The notes under the pieces: generated by a model
Told to the model about the DNA's origin: nothing
Seen by the model: only the letters and a program-made list of their open reading frames with translations
Databases searched by the model: none
Shown here: positions 1-10,100 of the stretch, piece after piece
Numbering within the stretch: position 1 is the first letter of the stretch
Layout: every line of letters begins with the position of its first letter
NCBI GenBank assembly: GCA_044350425.1
Contig: JBILHS010000008.1
Coordinates: 1 to 64,000, forward strand
Origin: M3007 sp044350425
Lineage (GTDB): Bacteria; Bacteroidota; Bacteroidia; Chitinophagales; Saprospiraceae
Length of the DNA stretch: 64,000 nucleotides
Direction of reading: 5' to 3'
Translations under genes and position numbers: made by a program

Positions 1-2
1 CT

Positions 3-375
3 GGCAGCCAGGCAAAATGTGATCCCCCGGCAAATGCACTGCTGCGTAGCAGCTTCAACGTCGGTAGCACACCTCATTGCGAAAGGCTCGGAGGTGCGTA
101 GCGCCGTAACTCAGCGTGGCGGGGTTCCGGTGCTACGCACCTCCGAGCCTGGTTTCGATTATTATCTACCGACGTTAGGCTGCTACGCAGCAGGCATGAT
201 CGCTGGCAGCCTGGCAGATGTGATCCCCCGGCAAATGCATTGCTGCGTAGCAGCCGCAACGTCGGTAGCAAAGATTTTTGCGAATGATTCGGAGGTGCGT
301 AGCACCGGAACATAGCGTGGCGGGGTTTCGCACCTCCAAGCCAACCTTTGGTGATTGTTTACCGACGTTCAGGCT
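3..375. repeat. Tandem pair of long palindromic (REP-like) repeats
   Basis: The unit starting at 3 recurs at 204 as a direct repeat. In the first copy an outer stem (40-67 with 166-192) carries the small palindrome GCTGCGTAGCAGC and the conserved box AACGTCGGTAG. An inner stem (85-106 with 127-149) carries GGAGGTGCGTAGC. The second copy keeps the left arm and the TACCGACGTT box near 361 but loses the right outer palindrome. The same plan with different palindromes occurs at 30871-31027. This is a non-coding repeat family, and short open frames through it are spurious. Confidence 0.8.
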
Positions 376-458
376 TTTACCCGGCAAGCCCAAAACAAAA
401 TTGGCTGCCTGCACATTTCGTGCGGACAGCCAATCGTATGTCTGATTCCTAAATTGAA

Positions 459-2729
459 TTACTTCACCCCAAAATCTTTCCGGATCTTATTCAATGCACT
501 GCCAGCCTCTACCCATTCGATCTGCTGATCGTTGTAGGTGTGGTTCACATCAAACTTCTCGGTGGTACCGTCAGAGTGTGCAAGCACAATCTGAAGCGGC
601 TTGCCCGGGGCGAATTTATCGAAACCGAGGATGCTTACTTTATCGTCCTGACGAACCTTGTCGTAGTCGGCCGGGTTCGCAAACGTGAGGGCCAGCATGC
701 CTTGTTTTTTCAGGTTGGTCTGGTGGATACGCGCGAAGGATTTAACTACCACGGCCTTTACGCCCAGGTAGCGTGGTTCCATCGCTGCGTGTTCACGGCT
801 GCTGCCTTCGCCGAGGTTCTCCTCGCCAAAGATGATGGTACTGATGCCTTTTTTCTGGTAATGACGGGCTGAAGCCGGTACTTCCATGAACTGGCCGTTC
901 TCCAGGTTTAGCACCTTGTTGCGTTCGCCGTTGAAAGCGTTCTCAGCGCCGATGTAACAGTTGTTGGAGATGTTCTCCAAGTGACCACGGTATTTAAGCC
1001 ATGGACCGGCCATCGAAATGTGGTCGGTGGTACACTTGCCTTTAGCCTTGATGAGCACACGCATATCGCTGAGCTCTCCACCGGTGATGGCCTTGAAGGG
1101 CTTAAGTAGTTGCAGACGCTGGCTGTCTTTGGCAACCGCAATTTTGATGGCAGCTTTGGCAGGAGCAATATATCCTGCGTCACCTACTGCAAAACCGGCT
1201 TTGGGAAGTTCGATGCCTTTCGGCGGATCGAGTTTCACCATTTCGCCTTTTTTATTCATCAAAGTTCCCTTTTTCGGGTTAAACGTCAAGTCTCCGGCAA
1301 TGGCAAAGGCTGTTACGATCTCAGGCGACGCCACAAATGCGTGTGTATTCGGGTTGCCGTCATTGCGGGAGGTGAAGTTGCGGTTGAAGGAGGTCATGAT
1401 CGAGTTCGGGCGCTTTGCATCGTCGATGTGACGGGCCCATTGACCGATACAGGGGCCACAGGCATTGGCCAAAACGACCCCGCCAATCTTTTCAAACTCG
1501 GCCAGGAGGCCATCCCGTTCTGCCGTGTAGCGGATCAATTCCGAACCTGGGGTGATGGTAAATTCTGCTTTGACCTCGATGCCTTTTTCGCGTGCCTGAC
1601 GGGCAATGGAGGCTGCGCGGGTGAGGTCTTCGTAGCTAGAGTTGGTGCAGGAACCGATGAGACCAACCTCCAGTTTAACCGGGTATTTGTGCTTCTTTAC
1701 AGCTGCTGCGAACTTAGACAGAGGCCAGGCCAGGTCCGGCGTGAAGGGGCCGTTGATGTGTGGCTCCAATTTGCTCAGATCGATCTCGATCACCTGATCG
1801 AAGTATTTTTCCGGATTGGCGTAACATTCAGCGTCGCCGGTGAGGTATTCTGCTACTTTGTTGCACATTGAAGCCACTTTGCTGCGGCCAGTAGCTTTGA
1901 GGTAGCGGGCCATGGATTTGTCATAGCCGAAGGTGGAGGTCGTAGCGCCGATTTCTGCTCCCATGTTGCAGATCGTTCCTTTGCCGGTTGCGCTCATGCT
2001 TTGTGCTCCGGGGCCGAAGTATTCAACAATGGCACCGGTTCCGCCTTTTACGGTCAGGATACCCGCCACTTTTAGGATCACGTCTTTGGGAGAAGCCCAG
2101 CCGCGCAGTTTGCCGGTGAGTTTCACGCCAATAAGTTTAGGCATTTGAAGCTCCCAGGCCATGCCGCTCATGGCATCTACCGCGTCTGCGCCGCCGACAC
2201 CGATGGCAACCATGCCCAGACCACCCGCGTTCACCGTGTGTGAGTCTGTTCCGATCATCATTCCGCCCGGGAAAGCGTAGTTTTCAAGTACGATCTGGTG
2301 AATGATACCTGCTCCGGGTTTCCAGAACCCGATGCCATATTTTTGAGAAACGGTGCTCAGGAAGTCAAAAACCTCTTTGTTTTTGTCCAAAGCCACCACC
2401 ATATCTTTGGCTGCGCCATCTTCAGCGGTGATCAGGTGGTCGCAGTGAACGGTGCTGGGTACCGCCACTTTTTTGCGTCCACAGGTCATGAACTGTAACA
2501 AGGCCATTTGTGCGGTCGCGTCTTGCATGGCCACACGGTCTACCTGAAAGAACACGTAATCTCCCCCACGCTTGTAGTCAGCCATTGGGTTATCCCCATG
2601 TAAGTGGGCGAAAAGGATTTTTTCAGAGAGGGTGAGCGGGCGTTTCAGCTTGGCTTTGGCGGCATCTACGCGGGTCGGGAAAGCGGCGTAAAATGCCTTG
2701 AGCATTTTTAGATCGAATATTGTCGAGGC
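459..2729 (-). CDS. acn: Aconitate hydratase (mitochondrial-type aconitase)
   Basis: Isomerises citrate and isocitrate via cis-aconitate in the TCA cycle, in the cytoplasm, using a [4Fe-4S] cluster. About 756 residues from the chosen start, the usual length for the mitochondrial-type family. Cluster-ligand motifs are visible: GSCTNSS near residue 365 and CGPCIGQW near 430. The C-terminal swivel domain contains GEGSSREHAA. I chose the ATG at 2729 (MASTIFDL) because the 11 residues upstream of it are not family-like. It stands alone. The terminal residues and stop are intact. The family call is very secure. Confidence 0.97.
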   Translation of the reverse strand, partial: ASTIFDLKMLKAFYAAFPTRVDAAKAKLKRPLTLSEKILFAHLHGDNPMADYKRGGDYVFFQVDRVAMQDATAQMALLQFMTCGRKKVAVPSTVHCDHLITAEDGAAKDMVVALDKNKEVFDFLSTVSQKYGIGFWKPGAGIIHQIVLENYAFPGGMMIGTDSHTVNAGGLGMVAIGVGGADAVDAMSGMAWELQMPKLIGVKLTGKLRGWASPKDVILKVAGILTVKGGTGAIVEYFGPGAQSMSATGKGTICNMGAEIGATTSTFGYDKSMARYLKATGRSKVASMCNKVAEYLTGDAECYANPEKYFDQVIEIDLSKLEPHINGPFTPDLAWPLSKFAAAVKKHKYPVKLEVGLIGSCTNSSYEDLTRAASIARQAREKGIEVKAEFTITPGSELIRYTAERDGLLAEFEKIGGVVLANACGPCIGQWARHIDDAKRPNSIMTSFNRNFTSRNDGNPNTHAFVASPEIVTAFAIAGDLTFNPKKGTLMNKKGEMVKLDPPKGIELPKAGFAVGDAGYIAPAKAAIKIAVAKDSQRLQLLKPFKAITGGELSDMRVLIKAKGKCTTDHISMAGPWLKYRGHLENISNNCYIGAENAFNGERNKVLNLENGQFMEVPASARHYQKKGISTIIFGEENLGEGSSREHAAMEPRYLGVKAVVVKSFARIHQTNLKKQGMLALTFANPADYDKVRQDDKVSILGFDKFAPGKPLQIVLAHSDGTTEKFDVNHTYNDQQIEWVEAGSALNKIRKDFGVK

Positions 2730-2881
2730 CATTTGTGTAGTTTTTATCAAAAAAGTGCGCAAATGTAGCAGTTTTGATTCCCAATTACGAACGGACAGGC
2801 CAAGAAAAAGTTTGAAAGGTGGTAACTATTTACCTCACAGGCTAGATAGGAGAAGATTTGAACCACAAAAGATACAAAAGG

Positions 2882-2993
2882 CAGACCATTGGACATTTTG
2901 ACATTAGACGTTGGACTTGCACCCAAAAAAACTGAAAATCATACACTTGCGGAATCGAGTCTAACGTCCAAGGTCAAAATGTCCAGTAGTCTG
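2882..2993. mobile_element. Element A copy 1 (112-bp MITE-like inverted-repeat element)
   Basis: 112 bp bounded by CAGACCATTGGACATTTTG and its inverted partner ending in CAGTAGTCTG, with an AT-rich unique core. It is the most diverged full-length copy, and its flanks (TACAAAAGG and ATCAATTCA) are not duplicated, so it is old or rearranged. It ends one base before the stop codon of the neighbouring GT4 gene. Five other full copies have the same length. Confidence 0.85.
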
Positions 2994-2994
2994 A

Positions 2995-5343
2995 TCAATT
3001 CATTTCAAATTCCAGATTCCGGGCAAAATTGGCATCGATTTCAAAGCCAACGGGGTCGATGGGCCGCGGTTTACGATACATGGCTTTTTCAACAACCAGT
3101 CTTGCCATCAGGTAACTTATGGTCGATTCAGCGCCTTGATTGAAGTTCACTTGGGTTTCTTCCAGTCCGTCGTAGCAACCTCCGGTGCAAGGGTTGTAGA
3201 TAATCTGATGTAGGTGGTTTTGCCCCAAAAACCAGTTAAAAGCGATCGTCATCTTGTTACGGTATTCCGGGTGCTTAAAGACCTCGTAAAAACGCTCCAA
3301 AGCCAGGATGGTATAGGCTACATCAATGGGTTGCTCTCCGAAAATTGCTTTTTCGCTGCCTTTTTGCAGCCAACCACTATTTGGTATCACCTTAATTCCT
3401 GCATCCGTGAAGGTCTGGCTCAATAAAAATTCAAATGATTGGTGGGCAATGTTTTTATAAACTGGGTTGCCGGTTGACAGCCAGGCGCAGAGCATTGCTT
3501 CTGGTATGGTGCTGTTCCCATAGGTCATGTAGCTTTCAAACCAGCGCCAATCAGGCGAAGCTTCATGTCGATACATCTGCACCAGCCGGTTGGCAAGGGT
3601 CTCCAATAGTTGTTGGTTTTGGGCTGAAAGCGTTGTACTGAGATAGTAGTGCAGGCCTTTGACGGCGAATGCGATTGCTCTGGTGGAATGGATGTTTTTT
3701 AAATGGCCAATGGTCTGTTCAAAGATAAGCTCTGCCTGATGCACCAGAATGTCCGGTAAAATTTCACGTTTTGAAATTAGATATCCCAAGGCCCAGATGG
3801 CTCGGCCGTTGGAATCATCCAGATTGACCTCTGAATTCTGGGATGTAAAGGCTTCATCAATATCTACATAATTTAAAAATGAACCGTCAGGTTGTAGGCA
3901 ATGGGTGATGAAATCCAGGTATATTTTGATGTGTGCCAGATCGCTTTTGCGCTTGAATAACTCATAATGCATGCAGGCCGCAACCATGGCTCTGGCGTTG
4001 TCGTCTATGGTATAACCTGATTCGTGGTCAGGGTGATTGATTTTTGCGAACTGAATCATACCGAAGGGAGTCGTCATTTCCTTGAGGTGTGTCAGGTGGA
4101 TGTCCGGCAGATCATAGCTCAATTGGATATGCGTCGGACTGAGAGTTTGGAACAACCTCGCATTTGCCAGAGCGGTGTTCTCCCAGGCTGCAGAGATCAC
4201 ACGCTGCAAACCATTGTTGATCATTCTTTTGCGTAGGGTGCTATCTTGCAACAGATGGTTGACGGCTGCGGTCAATTGCGGTGAGTTTTGAAAATCAATA
4301 AGTAGGCCCGCGTCATCGCGCAGCAATTCACGTGCATGCGGTATAGGGGTGGAAATAATGCCGCAGGCACAACTGACAGCATAAGAAAACGTACCACTCA
4401 CGGCCTGGTTCGGGTCTTTGGAGGTGAACAGGTAAATGTCCGTCAATTGCAGGTATTCCAATAATTCCTCCAAGGGAAGGTAGGCATTGAGAAATCTTAC
4501 ATGATTTTCCAACGACAGATCGATCACTTTGGCTTCAAGCATCCGGCGGTATTGCTCTCCCTCGTGTTTGACTACAGAAGGATGTGTCTTTCCAATGATC
4601 AAAAACGTAACCGTCGGATTTTCGCCAATAATCCCCGGCAATGCATCCAGTGTGGTTTCTATACTTTTACCGGAACTGATCAGGCCAAAAGTGGAGAGTA
4701 CTTTCCGGCCGCTCAGGCTATATTTTTTCTTCAGTTGGATTTTGTTCAAGTGGGGCACCAGGTGAACGCCGTGGGCAATGACCGTGATTTTTTCGGAAGG
4801 CACATGATATTCGTTTTCAAGAATTGCTGCAGCGTTTTTGGTCATTACGACAACAGCGTTGCAGGCTAAAACGATGTTGGAAACTTTTGTTTTTAAGGCA
4901 GCATCAGGCTTAGAGAGTACCGTATGGAAGGCAATGATGAGGGGTTTTTGAATCTGGTGCAAGAAGTCCAGAAAAACCCTTTCCGATATGGAACCGAAAA
5001 GTCCAAATTCATGCTGAATCAATACTGTTTTTAACTGATCATTCTGATTGATGGTATCATTAAGGTCCAAGTAGGACGCCGGATCGGAGGTGTCAAGTAC
5101 GTAACTGACTTCCGGCGGGTAAATATGTTTTTCCTGGGCGGCTTCCAGCGCACAGACGCTTAGCGAAAAGGACCTGGAAAATTTGCTGTCCAGCGCTTTT
5201 ATCAGATCTTGCGAAAAAGTTGCGATGCCACATTCTCTGGGTGGATATGAACTGATCAATAGAATTTCGGGAAAGTGCTCGGAAGGGCCTTGGTTTTCAC
5301 GGTCGCTTTTTAATACAGTCGCGGGGAACAGTTTGTTTAGCAT
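2995..5343 (-). CDS. GT4 glycosyltransferase fused to an alpha/alpha-toroid glycosidase-like domain
   Basis: 782 residues in two parts. Residues ~25-400 form a GT-B glycosyltransferase family 4 module (N-terminal SSYPPRECGIATF, then VLSTFGLISSGKS starting the nucleotide-sugar half). Residues ~420-782 are an (alpha/alpha)-barrel region with repeated aromatic and acidic motifs (DDNARAMVAA, DDSNGRAIWALG) like glycoside hydrolase or epimerase toroids. Such fusions commonly accompany GH130 genes in Bacteroidota, and GH130 lies just upstream here. A role in making or remodelling a mannose-containing glycan is inferred. It has its own direct-repeat promoter at 5678-5738, with element A inserted in the leader. 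Confidence 0.8.
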   Translation of the reverse strand: MLNKLFPATVLKSDRENQGPSEHFPEILLISSYPPRECGIATFSQDLIKALDSKFSRSFSLSVCALEAAQEKHIYPPEVSYVLDTSDPASYLDLNDTINQNDQLKTVLIQHEFGLFGSISERVFLDFLHQIQKPLIIAFHTVLSKPDAALKTKVSNIVLACNAVVVMTKNAAAILENEYHVPSEKITVIAHGVHLVPHLNKIQLKKKYSLSGRKVLSTFGLISSGKSIETTLDALPGIIGENPTVTFLIIGKTHPSVVKHEGEQYRRMLEAKVIDLSLENHVRFLNAYLPLEELLEYLQLTDIYLFTSKDPNQAVSGTFSYAVSCACGIISTPIPHARELLRDDAGLLIDFQNSPQLTAAVNHLLQDSTLRKRMINNGLQRVISAAWENTALANARLFQTLSPTHIQLSYDLPDIHLTHLKEMTTPFGMIQFAKINHPDHESGYTIDDNARAMVAACMHYELFKRKSDLAHIKIYLDFITHCLQPDGSFLNYVDIDEAFTSQNSEVNLDDSNGRAIWALGYLISKREILPDILVHQAELIFEQTIGHLKNIHSTRAIAFAVKGLHYYLSTTLSAQNQQLLETLANRLVQMYRHEASPDWRWFESYMTYGNSTIPEAMLCAWLSTGNPVYKNIAHQSFEFLLSQTFTDAGIKVIPNSGWLQKGSEKAIFGEQPIDVAYTILALERFYEVFKHPEYRNKMTIAFNWFLGQNHLHQIIYNPCTGGCYDGLEETQVNFNQGAESTISYLMARLVVEKAMYRKPRPIDPVGFEIDANFARNLEFEMN

Positions 5344-5526
5344 AAAGAATTTAACATTGAGGATGATTACTTTCCAGCAAGCGGTTTAGGGCGCGGTCGG
5401 GTGCTATAAAAATGAGCAAACTACTTAAACAGGATGCCCATTTTCAATGCAATTGGTTTTAGTTTCTGAATGCGCCTGTTCGGGAATTTTTAATTTCAGA
5501 TACCCGAAAAGACAGTTGTTTTCTTG

Positions 5527-5638
5527 CAGACTACTGGACATTTTGACAATAGACGTTGGACTTGCACTCTAAAAAATTGAAAATCATGCACTTACAGAAT
5601 CGTGTCTAGTGTCCAACGTCAAAATGTCCAGTAGTCTG
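5527..5638. mobile_element. Element A copy 2, with 9-bp target duplication
   Basis: A 112-bp copy flanked by the perfect direct repeat GTTTTCTTG at 5518-5526 and 5639-5647, showing transposition with a 9-bp target duplication. It sits between the -7 box at 5678 and the GT4 start at 5343, so it lies in the mRNA leader of that gene. Confidence 0.95.
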
Positions 5639-5677
5639 GTTTTCTTGATGTATATCAGTGATTGAATTATCATGGCA

Positions 5678-5738
5678 CAAAGGTGAATGCTATGATGCCT
5701 TTGGATATTACACAATAGGATGTGGGAATTGTAATATT
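5678..5738 (-). promoter_or_regulatory. Direct-repeat regulon promoter (GT4 fusion gene)
   Basis: On the plus strand: CAAAGGT (-7 box complement) at 5678-5684, then 23 bp, TTACACAATA at 5708-5717, and TTGTAATATT at 5729-5738. The two 10-mers are 21 bp apart. This matches the ten other sites in the island, though the distal half is a weak match. It fires toward the GT4 gene. Confidence 0.7.
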
Positions 5739-5752
5739 CACACTATTACAAA

Positions 5753-6814
5753 TTACATCCTTTCGGAGACAATTACTGGTTTTGTTTTGTGTCTTAATAA
5801 TTCTGCTATCAGCTCAGATAATTTTACCGATGCGCAAGCAACACTTTCATCTGCAGCACCGTAATAGATATACAGATCGTCATCAAACAAGGCCGTTCCC
5901 GTGGGGAAACATACGTTGTTGACCTCTCCCCTTAATTCCCAGGGGTATTCTGGTTTAAAAAGCGGGTAGGGTAGGCGCGCGATCTCTTTTCTCGGGTCGT
6001 TTAGATCAAGCAGGGCTGCGCAGGCAGAATACACATAACCTTTAACGGTATCATGTACTCCATGATATATCACTAGCCATCCTTGTTCCGTTTCTACGGG
6101 AGGACAGCCTCCGCCAATATAACTTACTTCATGCTGGAATTTTGGAGCAAGAACAATGCATTCATCGAAATGAAGAAAGTAGTTTTTCCAGAATTGAGGG
6201 GTAAGTTCAGCGAAACTATTCACGGAGACCACTATTTGCATGTCGGGCTTTATCCGATGCAAAAAGTTCAATTTGCCGTCTATTTTTCTTGGAAAGAAAA
6301 TCAGGTTTTTGTCCCAGACCAAGAGGTCTTTTTCTCCTGACTCAACGATGCGCTTGTGCTCATTATAACGCAGATATTTGTCGTTGATATTGCCACTGCT
6401 TGCGGCAAGCTGATGAAATTCATCATAGGTTATTTGCGGAACGATCAAGCCCTGGCTGTCAAAGTGCTTTAAATCTCTGGAAGTGACCAATGCTCCCAGC
6501 GCATTGGTACCGTCATAGGCCGTATAGGAGAGATAATATAGGTCTTCTATTTTTACAATTCTGGGATCTTCTATGCCGTGCGATTCATAGCTGTGTTGTG
6601 GTGAGAGCAACGGGGTATCGAGTCTTGCTTCCACCATCAAGGGCCCATTCAACTTACAATAACCGATGCTGGAGTAATTGCCGCGACTTACGGCCCGGTA
6701 GAATAGGTGAACATACGCACCTTCTCGTATGGCGGCAGGGTTCAGCACACCTTCGTTTTCAAAGGTCAAGTCAGTTTTACTCAAGATGACCCCATGTTTA
6801 ATCACTGCTATCAT
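5753..6814 (-). CDS. Glycoside hydrolase family 130 protein (mannoside phosphorylase/hydrolase type)
   Basis: 353 residues, normal for GH130, a five-bladed propeller family that phosphorolyses or hydrolyses beta-mannosides. Family features seen: FENEGVLNPAAI near residue 20, FYRAVSRG, GIEDPRIVKI near 85, and the C-terminal YYGAADESVACA. No signal peptide, so cytoplasmic. The ATG at 6814 (MIAVIKHG) is preferred because the seven residues before it look non-family. It lies upstream of the GT4 fusion gene and has a direct-repeat promoter at 7011-7071. The exact substrate cannot be read from the sequence. Confidence 0.88.
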   Translation of the reverse strand: MIAVIKHGVILSKTDLTFENEGVLNPAAIREGAYVHLFYRAVSRGNYSSIGYCKLNGPLMVEARLDTPLLSPQHSYESHGIEDPRIVKIEDLYYLSYTAYDGTNALGALVTSRDLKHFDSQGLIVPQITYDEFHQLAASSGNINDKYLRYNEHKRIVESGEKDLLVWDKNLIFFPRKIDGKLNFLHRIKPDMQIVVSVNSFAELTPQFWKNYFLHFDECIVLAPKFQHEVSYIGGGCPPVETEQGWLVIYHGVHDTVKGYVYSACAALLDLNDPRKEIARLPYPLFKPEYPWELRGEVNNVCFPTGTALFDDDLYIYYGAADESVACASVKLSELIAELLRHKTKPVIVSERM

Positions 6815-6841
6815 AAACGTTTTGATTAAAAGCAATAAGAA

Positions 6842-6871
6842 AGGCCGCCTCGCCCTTTGGCAAAGCGGCCT
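6842..6871 (-). terminator. Terminator-like hairpin in the GH130 leader
   Basis: AGGCCGC pairs with GCGGCCT, with an inner GCC/GGC pair, and is followed on the minus strand by TTCTTATTGCTTTT. It lies 27 bp before the GH130 start and ~140 nt after the -7 box at 7011. It could attenuate GH130 or end a short leader RNA. Confidence 0.45.
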
Positions 6872-7010
6872 GAAGTTTACACACCAGGGCTTCCTTTTCC
6901 CTGTTCTATACTAACGTAATGAATCTTCCTTTTTCTTGCCTGTGGGACAGCGACTGGACGAACTTCGATGAGTCGTTGGTATTCTGTTGCTGTTATTGTT
7001 AATTATACCG

Positions 7011-7071
7011 CAAAAATACGGGCGTTTTAGTGCGAGATTATTACATAATTACATAATTAAATTACAGAATT
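7011..7071 (-). promoter_or_regulatory. Direct-repeat regulon promoter (GH130)
   Basis: On the plus strand: CAAAAATA at 7011-7018 (reading TATTTTTG on the coding strand, matching TAnnTTTG), then TTACATAATT at 7041-7050 and TTACAGAATT at 7062-7071, 21 bp apart. An extra ACATAATT overlaps the spacer. The leader to GH130 is unusually long (~200 nt). Confidence 0.75.
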
Positions 7072-7105
7072 AAAAACTTATAATATTTTAAATGGCAACC
7101 ATATC

Positions 7106-7141
7106 AAAAAAAAGGCCGCCCTACCCATTGGTAGAGCGACC
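7106..7141 (-). terminator. Rho-independent terminator of the HYR/ice-binding gene
   Basis: A 12-bp stem with two mismatches (7114-7125 with 7130-7141, loop CATT), followed on the minus strand by eight T (7106-7113). It lies just downstream of the stop at 7165. Confidence 0.85.
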
Positions 7142-7164
7142 CCAGGACTCCACTGTAATATTTT

Positions 7165-10100
7165 TTACTTTATTTGAATCATCTTCCGAATAGCCAGATC
7201 CGTGGCGGTCTCCAGTTTGTAGAGCAGCGTTCCGGTAGTACTGATCAGTTGACCATCTATGATAAAGGTGTTGTAACCTTTGTCAAAATCGCCCACCTGG
7301 GTATACACCAGACGTGCTGTCTGATCGTAGATCGTCAGGGTTGCCTGCGTTGCCTCCGGAAGATTAAACGCGATGACGGTCTTGTCGACAAATGGGTTCG
7401 GTGCATTTTGATAAAGCTCGAATTCGTTACCCTGGGTTATTGAGCCTTCATTGTTGTGGAAGCGAAGTGCTACATCTATTACTTTGGAGTCGTTCGATTC
7501 CTTCGCGCTGTAGGCCTCCGACATCGTGATTCGGCTGCTTATTCCAAGCATTTCATTGAGCTGGCCCGATTGAGTCGCGCGGAATTTCAAAGTAAATTCG
7601 GCAACTTCAGCGGTGGCGCCTTCCGGCATACTCCAGGATGTTGTCAAAGCCGCCTCTGAATTAAATACTGCGAAGTTGCCCTGGCTCATTTGTTTGCCGG
7701 ATACTTCGAGTATTTCAAGACCTTCCGTATTGAGGGTAAATTGGTAGCCTTCTACGATTTGGTCAGCCCTCAAATTTACCTCAAATATCTCATCGTAACG
7801 AACCATTCTATGGTCTAAATCGAATAGTAAAGCGTTGCTGCTGCGTTCTTCGCTTGTCATGAGGCCATTGGCTTTTGCGGTGCCGTTCACGTCCCCGATC
7901 TTTACGCTCACAAAATCTTCAGCCATTTGGCTGCCTTGAACACTCCCCCTAGTTTTATTTTCTGGGAATGCGGTAGAAAATGGGTTGAATGGGTTCGGGA
8001 AAACGAAAGACTGATCCACAAATCTCCAGGCTGTGTTGTTTGGCAATTCCTCATATGTGCCCAGAATCAATTTGCGTAATTCTACAATATCAAGCGTAGT
8101 GATGCTGCCGGATCGGTTTGCGTCTGCAGCGATCATCTTATACGCCGAATTGAAGGGCACCAGGCCAAGGATGTGCTTCGAGATCAGTACAAGATCGTAG
8201 GTGGTTACTCCATTCAAATACTCCATTTCTGCTGAAGAGGGTGTTATTTGATAATCGCCATCCAGCGGGATCGCGTTTGTAAATTCAAAAGCACCTGCTA
8301 CGTTCGTTTGAATGAGTTGATCTGGCAACAGGCTGTTATTGCTTGACCTGCTCAATAAGATGGTGCCATTTTGCATGCCCTCCTGATGCTCCGTATTTAA
8401 TTTACCAGCCACACTTAAATGGTTGCTGATTGAACAAGGGTCGTTCAATTGGCAATTTTGCCAGAAGCTGCTCACGTTCTCGAGTGCATTGTTCAAGGGT
8501 GTTCCAAAGTTTTGCGGATAAAATCCTACGCCAGCCAGATAGTCATTCGAAAGATGAAGCAAGCCTTGAACGTTGGCATGATCTACCTCCAATTTACCTA
8601 AAACTATAGAATCTACCAGGCAGGATGGCATGGAACTGAAGGTTTGCACCCCAAGGTTACGCTCGTTGAAGGTCTGATTGTACCAGATATTCAATTGTAA
8701 TGCAAGCACATTTGCCGCCACTTTGTTTTTTAACGTACCATCAGCATTCAGCAAAGACGAAGCTGAATTGCATTCGTTTGCGCTGCTGAAGGTGTGTTTG
8801 CCAGGGCTGAATTGCGCAGTGGTGCCATTACCAGGCAGCATGTTTTGTAAGCAGGTAGCACTGGTGACTGAAATCAATTTGCCCAGTTTGCCGGTTTTTA
8901 CAGCGCCATTTTTGGAGATTAGTTGCTGGATCACCTCTGTGGTAAGTTCTCCGTTGATTTCCCCGCTGGTATTGCCCCAGATGGCTTGCGGAACACTACA
9001 AATCGGTTTGCAGCCACCATTGGCAATGAAAGTCACCTTCATCTTGGGCGCCCAGTTGACGCATAAATCTTTAAAATTTACACAGAAGGTAATGGAAGTG
9101 GGTGAATTTTGAACCACACTTTCGTTGACACATATGATGGTGTAGCAGTTGTCAACAAAATATTGCGCCAGAACATCTTCAATGTCGCCAGGACCGGGAA
9201 GGTCAGACACACAAGGCACAAAAATGGTGTCAGGGCCGCTGTAAATAGGAGGAATGGAATCCACCACCTGAAACGACTGGTAACAAGTGGATACATTTCC
9301 GCACGCATCCGTAGCAGCATAGACATAAGATTTCGTCATCTGCCAGTACTCGCAACCAACCCCAACGGAGAAGGAATCTATGACTGAGATGGTAACTGCA
9401 CTACACATGTCCATGGCTTTCACACCGGCCGGATCCGCGGCTGGTATGTCGAATTCGCAGGTGAGTAATACATTGCTTTCAGGACAGCTCATGATGACCG
9501 GTGGAACGGTGTCAATGATCCCAAAGTTTGCAGTCACAAAAGTCGTGTTGCCACATTCGTCGGTTGCACGGAATTGGTAAGTCCGGTGAAAAGTGCCGGG
9601 ACAATCCTGTGTTTCTGACAGAAATACCACGCTGGTTTCAACCGAACCACAGGCGTCCGTTACTTCTGCGAAGCCATAATTGTCAAGCCAGTCAATAATT
9701 TGCGCTTCACCTTGCTCACCCATCCAGCAATCAATGAACAGGTCTTGTGGAAGGACCGTGAAGATCGGAGGGGTCGTGTCAATAATCGTAAACCGGGCGT
9801 CCAGGAAGGCTGAATTGCCACACTCGTCCGTTGCGATAAACCGTATCAGGCGCTGGGAAGTGCCACCACATTCAGAAGGCATGGTGAAAAGTGGGCTGTA
9901 TATCCAAGTCCAGGTCACTTCGGAACATTCGAAAACGACTGCGCCGCCATGGTTGTCCAACCAGTCCTGGTAGGTATCTTCATGGGTGTTCAGGTCGCAT
10001 TCCAGTACTACATCTACCGGAATTACAGTAAACTGAGGTGCGTAAGTATCAATAACCGTGATCACCTGAGATGCTGTGACCGAATTACCACATACGTCTG

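Noticed and set aside
19..414. Small overlapping open frames on both strands at the window start
   Set aside because: They run through palindromic repeats and share repeated Cys/Ala-rich translations; no homology-like features.
1018..1871. Long plus-strand open frames within aconitase
   Set aside because: Antisense shadows of a strongly conserved minus-strand gene; similar antisense frames in susD (62434-63372) and the CHRD gene (31998-32936) were rejected for the same reason.
2763..2881. Possible small gene or regulatory RNA upstream of aconitase
   Set aside because: Short frames only; no hairpin with a T-run and no clear promoter box.
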